Part shown: positions 8,407-14,412 of the stretch, one piece after another
Layout of the letters: every line of letters starts with the position of its first letter
How positions within the stretch are numbered: the first letter of the stretch is position 1
NCBI GenBank assembly: GCA_041498295.1
Contig: JBGQIB010000038.1
Span: 1-33,593 of the forward strand
DNA from: VGRW01 sp041498295
GTDB lineage: Bacteria > Myxococcota_A > UBA9160 > SZUA-336
DNA length: 33,593 bases
Direction of reading: 5' to 3'
Notes under the pieces: model-generated
What the model was told of the DNA's origin: nothing
Database searches by the model: none
What the model saw: the letters and a program-made list of their open reading frames with translations, nothing else
Made by a program: the position numbers and the translations under genes

Positions 8407-8425
8407 ATGTGGTCCGCAGCCACAT
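8407..8425. promoter_or_regulatory. Inverted repeat midway between two divergent sigma-54 promoters (candidate activator site)
   Basis: ATGTGG - 7 bases - CCACAT, a perfect 6-bp dyad. It lies about 57 bp from the -24 end of the minus-strand element (8350) and 40 bp from the plus-strand element (8465). Position and symmetry suit an upstream activator site, but I do not find the same sequence at the other promoters, so the call is tentative. Confidence 0.3.
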
Positions 8426-8464
8426 CCACGGGCGCGCCGCGACGCGAAATTCGCTGAACGCGGT

Positions 8465-8480
8465 GGGAACGCCGCTTGCT
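8465..8480 (+). promoter_or_regulatory. Sigma-54 promoter for the CBS-DksA / BCAM0308 operon
   Basis: GGGAACGCCGCTTGCT: GG-N10-GC spacing with ACG and TTGCT intact, one core mismatch (A for C). Predicted start near 8491 gives a leader of about 20 nt containing the strong GGAGGAAG ribosome-binding site of the gene at 8511. Confidence 0.72.
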
Positions 8481-8510
8481 CCAGCGGAGTCGCGATCCAC
8501 GGAGGAAGAA

Positions 8511-9323
8511 ATGCTCAAAGTCGGAGACCTCATGACTCTCGATCCGGTCAGCGTCGAGCCGGACGTCGCGGCCGTCGCGGCCCTGGATCTGATGATCGAC
8601 CAGGGGATTCGACACCTGCCCGTCGTCGACCGGCGCGACCGGCTGCGCGGAGTGGTGTCACTCGACGACCTGCGCGCCGCGTTCCCGTTCTCCGCCTCAC
8701 TGACTCGCCCACCTAGTGTCTCGGAGCGCGAGAGCGCGCTCGGCTGCGCGGTCGGAGAGGTGATGACGCACGGGCCGCTGACGGCTCGCGCCGACACGAC
8801 GCTGTCCGAGGCCGCCGACCTGCTGGCGCGCTTCCACATCGGCTGTCTGCCGGTCGTCGACGGCGCCGGACAGCTGATCGGAATCTTCAGCGAGACCGAT
8901 GCGCTGCGCGCGCTCGTGGACGGCGAGCCCGCGAAGCGAGGCGCGCCGAGCATGCGCATCCTCGAGCTCGAGCTCCTGGCCTCCGAGCTGCGCGCCGAGC
9001 GCGAGCGCATCGGAAAGCAGCTCGAAGACCTGCGGGCTGCGGAGGGCGAGTTCTCCGAAGGTCAGCGCGACCCGGCAATGGACCGCGCCGAGCGGGCGCG
9101 CCTGCTCACGGAGATCGCGGTCGACGAGCCGCTCGCCGCGCTCGCGGCGAGCCGGCTCGGCGCGCTCGACCACGCGCTCTCGCGCGCGCAGCGAGGTCGC
9201 CTCGGCGTGTGCGAAGATTGCGGACGCGAGATTCCGATCGCGCGTCTGCGCGCGCTCCCGGGCGCGACTCAGTGCATACGCTGCGCGTCGGGCGATCGGC
9301 GTGAAGCGGAGGCAGCGCGATGA
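8511..9323 (+). CDS. CBS pair fused to a DksA/TraR-type zinc finger
   Basis: A 270-residue protein. Residues 1-135 are two CBS motifs (GVVSLDDLRAAF and GIFSETDALRAL strand-turns). A helical, acidic, coiled-coil-like stretch follows (150-225), and residues 234-258 form a C4 zinc finger (Cys234, 237, 255, 258; CEDCGREIP...QCIRC) of the DksA/TraR class. DksA proteins enter the RNA polymerase secondary channel and assist ppGpp control. Coupling one to a nucleotide-sensing CBS pair suggests direct energy-state input to transcription, but that is inference. The coiled-coil tip aspartates typical of true DksA cannot be confirmed. The start at 8511 is set by GGAGGAAG and the sigma-54 element; an open frame back to 8373 is discarded. 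ATGA overlap with the next gene. Confidence 0.84.
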   Translation: MLKVGDLMTLDPVSVEPDVAAVAALDLMIDQGIRHLPVVDRRDRLRGVVSLDDLRAAFPFSASLTRPPSVSERESALGCAVGEVMTHGPLTARADTTLSEAADLLARFHIGCLPVVDGAGQLIGIFSETDALRALVDGEPAKRGAPSMRILELELLASELRAERERIGKQLEDLRAAEGEFSEGQRDPAMDRAERARLLTEIAVDEPLAALAASRLGALDHALSRAQRGRLGVCEDCGREIPIARLRALPGATQCIRCASGDRREAEAAR

Positions 9324-9850
9324 AGAGCAAGCAGCCCAAGAAGGAGAAGGCGGGACAACGCGGCGGCCGTCCGCAGGCGACTCGTCTGGAGCAGGGGAAG
9401 CGCGATCCCTACCGGCACCGGAACAAGCGTGTCGAGACCAAGCTGGCCGAGCCAACGGTCTGCACGGGTTGCAAGGCGATCTACGAAGAAGGCCGCTGGC
9501 TCTGGGCCGACGTCGCGGACCCGACCGGCCAGCCCACGCTGTGTCCCGCGTGCGAGCGGATCCGCGACAAGCAGCCCGCGGGCGAAGTGCGGATCTCGGG
9601 CGCGTTCGCGCTCGCGCACCGCGACGAAGTGCTCGCGCGCGCGCGGCACGTCGAGCAGCGCGAGAAGACCGAGCATCCCCTGCAACGCATCATCGAGGTG
9701 CGGGACGAGGCAGACGAGATCGTCATCACCACGACCGACGTGCACGTCGCGCACGCCATCGGCGTCGCGCTTCACGCTGCGTTCAAGGGCGAGCTGCAGG
9801 CGCCCTGGACCGAAAAAGGCGAGTTACTCCGCGTTCGCTGGTCGCGTTAG
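9320..9850 (+). CDS. BCAM0308-like zinc-ribbon protein
   Basis: A 176-residue protein with a very basic N-terminus (KSKQPKKEK, then RDPYRHRNKR) followed by two CxxC pairs (Cys48/51 and Cys75/78) likely to hold one zinc, and an alpha/beta domain in the C-terminal half (IIEVRDEADEIVITTTDVHVAHAIG). It resembles the family named after Burkholderia cenocepacia BCAM0308, a gene of the low-oxygen-activated (lxa) locus. The family is sometimes compared to the NMD3 N-terminus; no function is established. It overlaps the CBS-DksA stop codon by 4 bases, so it is translationally coupled, and its 3' end overlaps the convergent CBS gene by 27 bases. Family assignment is from memory of the motif pattern. 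Confidence 0.68.
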   Translation: MKSKQPKKEKAGQRGGRPQATRLEQGKRDPYRHRNKRVETKLAEPTVCTGCKAIYEEGRWLWADVADPTGQPTLCPACERIRDKQPAGEVRISGAFALAHRDEVLARARHVEQREKTEHPLQRIIEVRDEADEIVITTTDVHVAHAIGVALHAAFKGELQAPWTEKGELLRVRWSR

Positions 9851-10333
9851 GTTGGACTCACTCGCTGGCGCGAGTCGCGGCGCCGAGACGGCGTCGAGTA
9901 CGTCCGCCAGCTCGCTGGCCGTGATGCGCGCCTTACCCCGTGGGCGTGAGCCTGCGAGCGCTCGCGCCAAGTCCGCCAGCGACAGCACGCCGAGCAGTTG
10001 ACCGGCTGCGTCGACGACGGGCAAGCGCCGCACCCTCCCTTCTCGCATCTCGGCCTCCGCAGCCGCGATCGAGTCGTCGGGCGCGCAGGTGCGCACGTTC
10101 GTCGACATCGCCTCGGACACGCACAGGTCGAGGAGTGACTTGCCGTGGATGTATGCGGCCATGCACAGGTCGCGATCCGTAATCACTCCGACGACGCTCC
10201 CGCTGCCGTCGCTCGCGACGACGGGCGCGAAACCGCAGTCGCGCTCCCACATGATTCGCGCCGCCTCGCTCATGGAATCGCTCGCTCGGCAAGCGCGCAC
10301 GTCCTTCTGCATCATGTCTTCCACGCGAGTCAT
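9824..10333 (-). CDS. CBS-domain pair protein (stand-alone)
   Basis: A 169-residue protein with two CBS motifs (residues about 6-65 and 73-128; GVITDRDLCMAAY and GVLSLADLARAL) and a short tail. Like its paralogues it probably senses adenine nucleotides. GAGGAGG lies just upstream of the ATG. No sigma-54 element is visible in the 94-bp gap to hsp20, so it is most likely read through from the hsp20 promoter, although a GC-rich inverted repeat sits in that gap. The last 27 bases overlap the convergent BCAM0308-like gene, so the two transcripts are antisense at their ends. Confidence 0.87.
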   Translation of the reverse strand: MTRVEDMMQKDVRACRASDSMSEAARIMWERDCGFAPVVASDGSGSVVGVITDRDLCMAAYIHGKSLLDLCVSEAMSTNVRTCAPDDSIAAAEAEMREGRVRRLPVVDAAGQLLGVLSLADLARALAGSRPRGKARITASELADVLDAVSAPRLAPASESNLTRPANAE

Positions 10334-10379
10334 GCGTGCCTCCTCTCGATGGAGTCGTGTGCCGTAGGAACGGCGAGAC

Positions 10380-10418
10380 GCAGGCGCGCGCGAGGGGGGA
10401 AGCTGGGGCCGCGCCTGC
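10380..10418. terminator. GC-rich inverted repeat between hsp20 and CBS gene
   Basis: Perfect 9-bp arms (GCAGGCGCG / CGCGCCTGC) separated by 21 bases, just after the hsp20 stop codon. There is no T-tract on either strand and the loop is long, so it may only attenuate read-through or be an mRNA 3' stabiliser. Confidence 0.3.
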
Positions 10419-10427
10419 GCCCCTCGG

Positions 10428-10901
10428 TCACTTGATCAAGATCTGGCGCGCCTTCACGGCTTCCTTCTTTGGGATCTCGATACTGAGCACTCCGTCCTTG
10501 AAGCTCGCCTTCAGCTCGTCCGCGACCGCGTTCGGCGGGAGCGTGAACGAGCGGGAGAACGACCCGTAGCTTCGCTCGACCCAGTGCGAGCGGTCTTTTT
10601 TCTCTTCGCGTTCGCTGCGCTTCTCGCCGCGAATCGTGAGCACGTCCTCGTGCAGCTCGACGGTCACGTCTTCCCTGCGCACGCCCGGGAGCTCCGCGCT
10701 GACGAGATAGCTCTTCTCGTCCTCGCTGAGGTCGACCGCCGGCGAGAGCGGCGCGACTCGCCCGCGGCCCGCTTCCTCCGGCCGGCGCGCGATCCGTCCA
10801 AGCGGGAACTCCCAATCGCGCAGCAGGATCTCGGGCAGCGAAAGATCGTCGCGGAACGGATTCCAGCGTCTGACGGACTTACCGGTCGCTTCGTCTGCCA
10901 T
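10428..10901 (-). CDS. Small heat-shock protein, Hsp20/alpha-crystallin family
   Basis: A 157-residue chaperone. The alpha-crystallin domain occupies about residues 52-145 (PAVDLSEDEKSYLVSAELPGVRREDVTVEL, then a 'YGSFSRSFTLPPNAV' strand and 'KASFKDGVLSIEIPKKE'). The C-terminal QILIK supplies an I-x-I type motif for oligomer assembly. Such proteins bind unfolding proteins without ATP and are abundant in dormant or stressed cells. The ATG is preceded by AAGGAG at good spacing. A clear sigma-54 element at 10944-10959, rather than a heat-shock sigma-32 or CIRCE element, precedes it, which ties this chaperone to the local regulon. Confidence 0.92.
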   Translation of the reverse strand: MADEATGKSVRRWNPFRDDLSLPEILLRDWEFPLGRIARRPEEAGRGRVAPLSPAVDLSEDEKSYLVSAELPGVRREDVTVELHEDVLTIRGEKRSEREEKKDRSHWVERSYGSFSRSFTLPPNAVADELKASFKDGVLSIEIPKKEAVKARQILIK

Positions 10902-10943
10902 TTTGATCTCCTTCGATGAGTCGATGACTCGCGCTGACGAAGG

Positions 10944-10959
10944 AGCAAGGCCCGTACCG
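10944..10959 (-). promoter_or_regulatory. Sigma-54 promoter for hsp20
   Basis: Minus strand CGGTACGGGCCTTGCT: GG-N10-GC, ACG and TTGCT intact, one core mismatch (T for C). Predicted start near 10933, leader about 32 nt, with AAGGAG in front of the ATG at 10901. Confidence 0.76.
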
Positions 10960-11039
10960 TGGTCGCGGCCGAGCCGCCGGGTCCTGTGCTCCGCTCGCTG
11001 TGCCTACACGGCGCAGTGTGATCTGACGCCGCGCGTCGG

Positions 11040-11065
11040 CCTGTCACAGCGCGCCAGTTGACAGG
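11040..11065. promoter_or_regulatory. 26-bp dyad upstream of the globin-kinase gene and hsp20 promoter
   Basis: CCTGTCA - 12 bases - TGACAGG, perfect 7-bp arms. It lies about 80-105 bp upstream of the hsp20 -24 element, a normal place for a sigma-54 activator site, and about 30 bp before the kinase ATG, so it could instead be an operator for the kinase gene. It also contains a consensus-like -35 TTGACA (11058-11063), without a convincing -10. Confidence 0.4.
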
Positions 11066-11093
11066 TGCGCGCCGGCGTCCAGAGTGCGCTGAA

Positions 11094-12365
11094 ATGCCGA
11101 CCCGGGCCGATCGAGAAATCCGACTCGCGTTCTTCGAGCTCGGCGACGCCGACCGCGCGAATCTCGCGAAGTTGCAGCCGCTGCTCGAGAAGCACGCCGA
11201 CGCGTTCGTCGCGGCGTTCTACCGCCACCTGCTCAGCTTCGAAGTGCCGCGCGCCTTGCTCGCGGAGCCCGGCGTGAAGGACCGGCTGCTCGTGAAGCAG
11301 CGCGACTATCTGCTCTCTCTGTCGAAGCCCGGCCTCGACGAAAGCTATTTCGCGCAGCGCCGCGCCATCGGTCAGACGCACGTTCGGGTCGGCCTGGAGC
11401 CGCGCTACTACCTGGGCGCGTACTCGCTCTATCTCCGGCTCTTGATCCCCGCGATTCTCGAGCACTGGCAGCGCGACTTGCCGATGGCCGAGCGCATCAT
11501 CGTGTCGCTGGAGAAGCTCCTCATGCTCGATGCCGCGGTCGCGTTCGACTCGTACATCGCGCGCCGCGAGGAGCGCCTCACGTTCTTGAACGAGGAGCTC
11601 TCGACGACGTCGCAAGAGCTGGAGCGGCGCTGGGAGGCCGAGCACGAGCGCACGCGCGCGGCCACCGCCCGCGCGCGCGCCGCGGAGGAGCTCGTCTCGC
11701 TCGCCACGCTCGTCGCGGCGCTCGCGCACGAGATCGGTACACCGATGGGTGTCATCCGCGGGCACGCGGAGCTGCTCGAGTCCTCGGTTTCGGACGACCG
11801 GGGCAGGCTCCGCCTGCACACGATTCGCGAACAGATCGACCGCATCTCTCACATCATCCAGACGCTGCTCAACATGGCGCGCCCGACGAAGCGCGACGAC
11901 GCCGCGGTCGATCTGGTGAGCCTGCTGCGCGAGACGCTCGCGTTCCTGGCCGAGAAGCTGCGCGCCAACGCGATCGAGACCTCCCTCGAGCTGCCCGCGC
12001 GAGCGACGCTACGCGGCAGCGCCGACAAGCTGCAGCAGCTCTTCATCAACCTCGTGATGAATGCGATCGACGCGATGCCCAACGGGGGAAAGCTCGCCGT
12101 GCTCGTGCGCGAGCTCGGCGCGGACCGCATCGAAATCGTGATCCGCGACTCCGGCCATGGAATGGCGCCGGAGACCGCGGCGCGTATCTTCGAGCCCTTC
12201 TACAGCACGAAGGCGCCGGGGCGCGGCAGCGGACTCGGGCTCGTGGTCGCGCAGGGAATCGTCTCGGATCACGGCGGCTCGATCGAAGTGTCGAGCTCGC
12301 TCGGGCGTGGCACCGCCTTCACTCTCACCTTCCCGCGGCTCGAGCTTCAGTCGGAGGCGCCGTAG
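11094..12365 (+). CDS. Globin-coupled sensor histidine kinase
   Basis: A 423-residue soluble kinase with no membrane segment. Residues 1-155 form a sensor-globin (protoglobin-like) domain: proximal His96 in 'IGQTHVRVGLEPRYYLGAY' and a distal-pocket Tyr43 in 'AAFYRHL', the same arrangement as the characterised Anaeromyxobacter GcHK (His99/Tyr45). A coiled linker follows (155-200), then a HisKA domain with phospho-acceptor His212 in 'ALAHEIGTPM' and a HATPase domain with N box (NLVMNAIDAM), DSGHGM, FEPFYSTK and GRGSGLGL. It should sense O2, NO or CO through haem. The ATG 11094 is preferred over the TTG at 11058 because the globin fold begins there. The response regulator at 13007 is the obvious partner, although the two genes are separated by a convergent CBS gene. 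Confidence 0.9.
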   Translation: MPTRADREIRLAFFELGDADRANLAKLQPLLEKHADAFVAAFYRHLLSFEVPRALLAEPGVKDRLLVKQRDYLLSLSKPGLDESYFAQRRAIGQTHVRVGLEPRYYLGAYSLYLRLLIPAILEHWQRDLPMAERIIVSLEKLLMLDAAVAFDSYIARREERLTFLNEELSTTSQELERRWEAEHERTRAATARARAAEELVSLATLVAALAHEIGTPMGVIRGHAELLESSVSDDRGRLRLHTIREQIDRISHIIQTLLNMARPTKRDDAAVDLVSLLRETLAFLAEKLRANAIETSLELPARATLRGSADKLQQLFINLVMNAIDAMPNGGKLAVLVRELGADRIEIVIRDSGHGMAPETAARIFEPFYSTKAPGRGSGLGLVVAQGIVSDHGGSIEVSSSLGRGTAFTLTFPRLELQSEAP

Positions 12366-12826
12366 AACTCGGGCGCGTAGGCCGCGCGCAGCAAGTCACT
12401 CTCGGTGACGATGCCCACGAGCAAGGGCCCGCCGGGTCCGACCCGTACCACGGGAAGGCAGCCGATCTTGAGCCGCAGCATACGGCGCGCGGCGGCGGCC
12501 AGCGTCGTCGACTCGAGCGCGGTCTCGAGCTCGCGCTGCATCACCTCGCCGATCGAGATACTCCGCAGGTAGTCCAGGCGCTCGGCCGGCTCGGCCTTCT
12601 CGAGCCTCGCGATTGACGCGGAGAGCACGTCGCGGTGCGAGATCAGACCCACCAAGACGCCCTTGCTCACCACGGGCAAATGACGGATGCGCGCCAGTCG
12701 CATGATGCGATCGGCCTCGAGCAGGCTGTCCTCGGGCGCGGCGCTGATGAAGTTGGCGCGCATCAACGAGGCCACGATTTCATTGGGCAACGAGGCCGCG
12801 GTACGAGTCGCGTTTTCCCAGGCCAT
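12347..12826 (-). CDS. CBS-domain pair protein (stand-alone)
   Basis: A 159-residue protein with two CBS motifs (residues about 16-70 and 92-150; GLISHRDVLSASI and GIVTESDLLRAAY). It sits between the globin kinase and its probable response regulator, in the opposite orientation, and its last 19 bases overlap the kinase 3' end. The ATG at 12826 has no Shine-Dalgarno sequence, and the predicted sigma-54 start is only 2 nt upstream. A GTG 16 codons later ('VASLMRANF') is an alternative start that would still keep both CBS motifs. Confidence 0.86.
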   Translation of the reverse strand: MAWENATRTAASLPNEIVASLMRANFISAAPEDSLLEADRIMRLARIRHLPVVSKGVLVGLISHRDVLSASIARLEKAEPAERLDYLRSISIGEVMQRELETALESTTLAAAARRMLRLKIGCLPVVRVGPGGPLLVGIVTESDLLRAAYAPEFYGASD

Positions 12827-12838
12827 GGCGGAGTGATT

Positions 12839-12854
12839 TGCACAACTCGTTCCG
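12839..12854 (-). promoter_or_regulatory. Sigma-54 promoter for the CBS gene
   Basis: Minus strand CGGAACGAGTTGTGCA: GG-N10-GC spacing, ACG and TGCA match, two core mismatches. The -12 C at 12840 puts the transcript start near 12828, 2 nt before the ATG. Weaker than the others, but placed exactly like the elements before fdsB and the first usp gene. Confidence 0.52.
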
Positions 12855-12901
12855 CCATTCGGCAGGCCGGGCGACTGAACGTTGGGATACGATGAGACTT
12901 A

Positions 12902-12918
12902 ATGCCACAATGCGGCAT
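12902..12918. promoter_or_regulatory. Inverted repeat midway between divergent sigma-54 promoters (candidate activator site)
   Basis: ATGCC - 7 bases - GGCAT, followed by a further ATGCC. It lies 47 bp from the minus-strand element (12854) and 59 bp from the plus-strand element (12978), so the layout mirrors the 8.4-kb intergenic region. Sequence similarity between the two dyads is limited to the outer ATG/CAT and the 7-base spacer. Confidence 0.28.
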
Positions 12919-12977
12919 CATGCCTCGATCCAATAGAGCGAGAGCCGCTCCCGCGACCCTCGCGCCCTCTCTGGCGC

Positions 12978-12993
12978 GGGCACGGCGCCTGCT
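12978..12993 (+). promoter_or_regulatory. Sigma-54 promoter for the response regulator-usp operon (autoregulation)
   Basis: GGGCACGGCGCCTGCT: GGCACG is a perfect -24 half and CTGCT has one mismatch in the -12 half; GG-N10-GC spacing holds. Predicted start near 13004, 3 nt before the ATG at 13007. Confidence 0.58.
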
Positions 12994-13006
12994 ATCAGAG
13001 GTGGGT

Positions 13007-14410
13007 ATGGCCGAGCCACGAACTGTTCTGGTGGTCGACGACGAGCCCGCGATGCGCGAGATGCTGGTCTCGCTGCTCGACGAGTCGGGGATCAATGCTC
13101 AGCCGGCGGGCTCCGCGCGGGAGGCGCTCGCGCTGTCCCGCGAGGCCGACTTCGACGCCGTGATCTCCGACATCCGAATGCCGGAGAAGGATGGAGTCAC
13201 GCTGCTCGCGGAGCTCCGTGAGGCGCGCCCGGAGACGCCGGTGATCCTGATGACCGCCTTCGGCAGCATCGACTCGGCCGTCGAAGCGATGCGCGACGGC
13301 GCGTTCGACTACATCACCAAGCCCTTCAAGCGCGGCTCTGTCCTGGCATCGCTCGAACGTGCATTCGAGCGCCGCGCCCTGGAGCAGGAGAACCGGCGCC
13401 TGCGCCGCGCTCTCGACCGCACCAGCTCGTTCGGCGACTTGATCGGCGCGAGCGCGGCGATGCACGAGATCTTCGCGCTGATCCGCAAGATCTCGAGCAG
13501 CCGCTCGAACGTGCTCGTGACCGGCGAGAGCGGCACGGGCAAGGAAGTCGTCGCGCGCACGATTCACTTCACCGGCGCGCGGGCGCAGGCGCCGTTCGTT
13601 CCGATCAACTGCACGGCGATGCCCGAAGGTCTGCTCGAAAGCGAGCTCTTCGGCCACGTGCGCGGGGCATTCACCGGCGCGCACGCGACCAAACGCGGCC
13701 TCTTCGAGGAGGCGACCGGCGGGACGATCTTCCTCGACGAGATCGGCGACATGAGCACCGCGCTGCAGAGCAAGCTGCTGCGCGTCCTTCAGGACCACGA
13801 GATCCGGCCGGTCGGTGGCAACAAGGCGGTGCGCGTCGACGTGCGAGTCATCGCCGCGACGAACAAGGATCTGCGCGCGGACGTCGCGGCCGGGCGCTTC
13901 CGCCAGGATCTGTACTACCGCCTGAACGTGATCGCGATTCACATCCCGCCGCTGCGCGAGCGGCCGGAAGACATTCCGCTGCTCGCCCAGGCGTTCTTGG
14001 AGCGGCACGCCCCGGAGCGGAAGATCTCGCTCTCGAGCGAGGCGCTCGCGCTGCTGCGCCGCCAGCCGTGGGAGGGCAATGCGCGCGAGCTCGAGAACGC
14101 GCTCGAGCGCGCTCTCTTGCTGGCGCCGGGGAACGAGATCGGTCCCGACGACCTTCCGTTCGACTCGAAGCCCGCGCCACGATCGGCGCAGCCGGCGGGG
14201 GGGGGTGCTTCGGATCTGCTCGAGAGCGCCGTCGAACGCCAACTCAGCCTACACGAGCTGGTGTCGCTCTACACGGAGCGGATCCTCGAGCTGGTACACG
14301 GCAACAAGGTGCGCGCGGCGCGCATCCTCGGCATCAACCGCCGAACCCTGTACCGACGCAACGACGCGCAGGCGCGCGCTTCCCAACAGCGACTCACGGA
14401 GGAGAACTGA
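13007..14410 (+). CDS. NtrC-family sigma-54-dependent response regulator
   Basis: A 467-residue activator with three domains. The receiver (1-120) has Asp11/Asp12 and phospho-acceptor Asp55 ('VISDIRMPEKDG'). The AAA+ domain (about 140-375) has Walker A GESGTGKE, the sigma-54-contacting GAFTGA loop and Walker B GTIFLDEIGD. A Fis-type helix-turn-helix ends the protein (VRAARILGINRRTLYRR). It opens RpoN promoters and is the natural candidate to drive the eight -24/-12 elements around it, one of which precedes its own gene. The open frame extends upstream to 12902, but the receiver fold begins at MAEPRTVLVVDDEP. Its likely kinase is the globin-coupled sensor at 11094. The usp gene follows after 2 bases. 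Confidence 0.93.
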   Translation: MAEPRTVLVVDDEPAMREMLVSLLDESGINAQPAGSAREALALSREADFDAVISDIRMPEKDGVTLLAELREARPETPVILMTAFGSIDSAVEAMRDGAFDYITKPFKRGSVLASLERAFERRALEQENRRLRRALDRTSSFGDLIGASAAMHEIFALIRKISSSRSNVLVTGESGTGKEVVARTIHFTGARAQAPFVPINCTAMPEGLLESELFGHVRGAFTGAHATKRGLFEEATGGTIFLDEIGDMSTALQSKLLRVLQDHEIRPVGGNKAVRVDVRVIAATNKDLRADVAAGRFRQDLYYRLNVIAIHIPPLRERPEDIPLLAQAFLERHAPERKISLSSEALALLRRQPWEGNARELENALERALLLAPGNEIGPDDLPFDSKPAPRSAQPAGGGASDLLESAVERQLSLHELVSLYTERILELVHGNKVRAARILGINRRTLYRRNDAQARASQQRLTEEN

Positions 14411-14412
14411 AC

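Noticed and set aside
11058..11063. TTGACA as a sigma-70 -35 for the globin kinase
   Set aside because: No acceptable -10 at 16-18 bp, and the hexamer is part of a larger dyad; kept only as a note.
11072..11088. Possible -24/-12 element in front of the globin kinase
   Set aside because: Only the GG and GC bases match; a start 12 bases later would lie inside the coding sequence.
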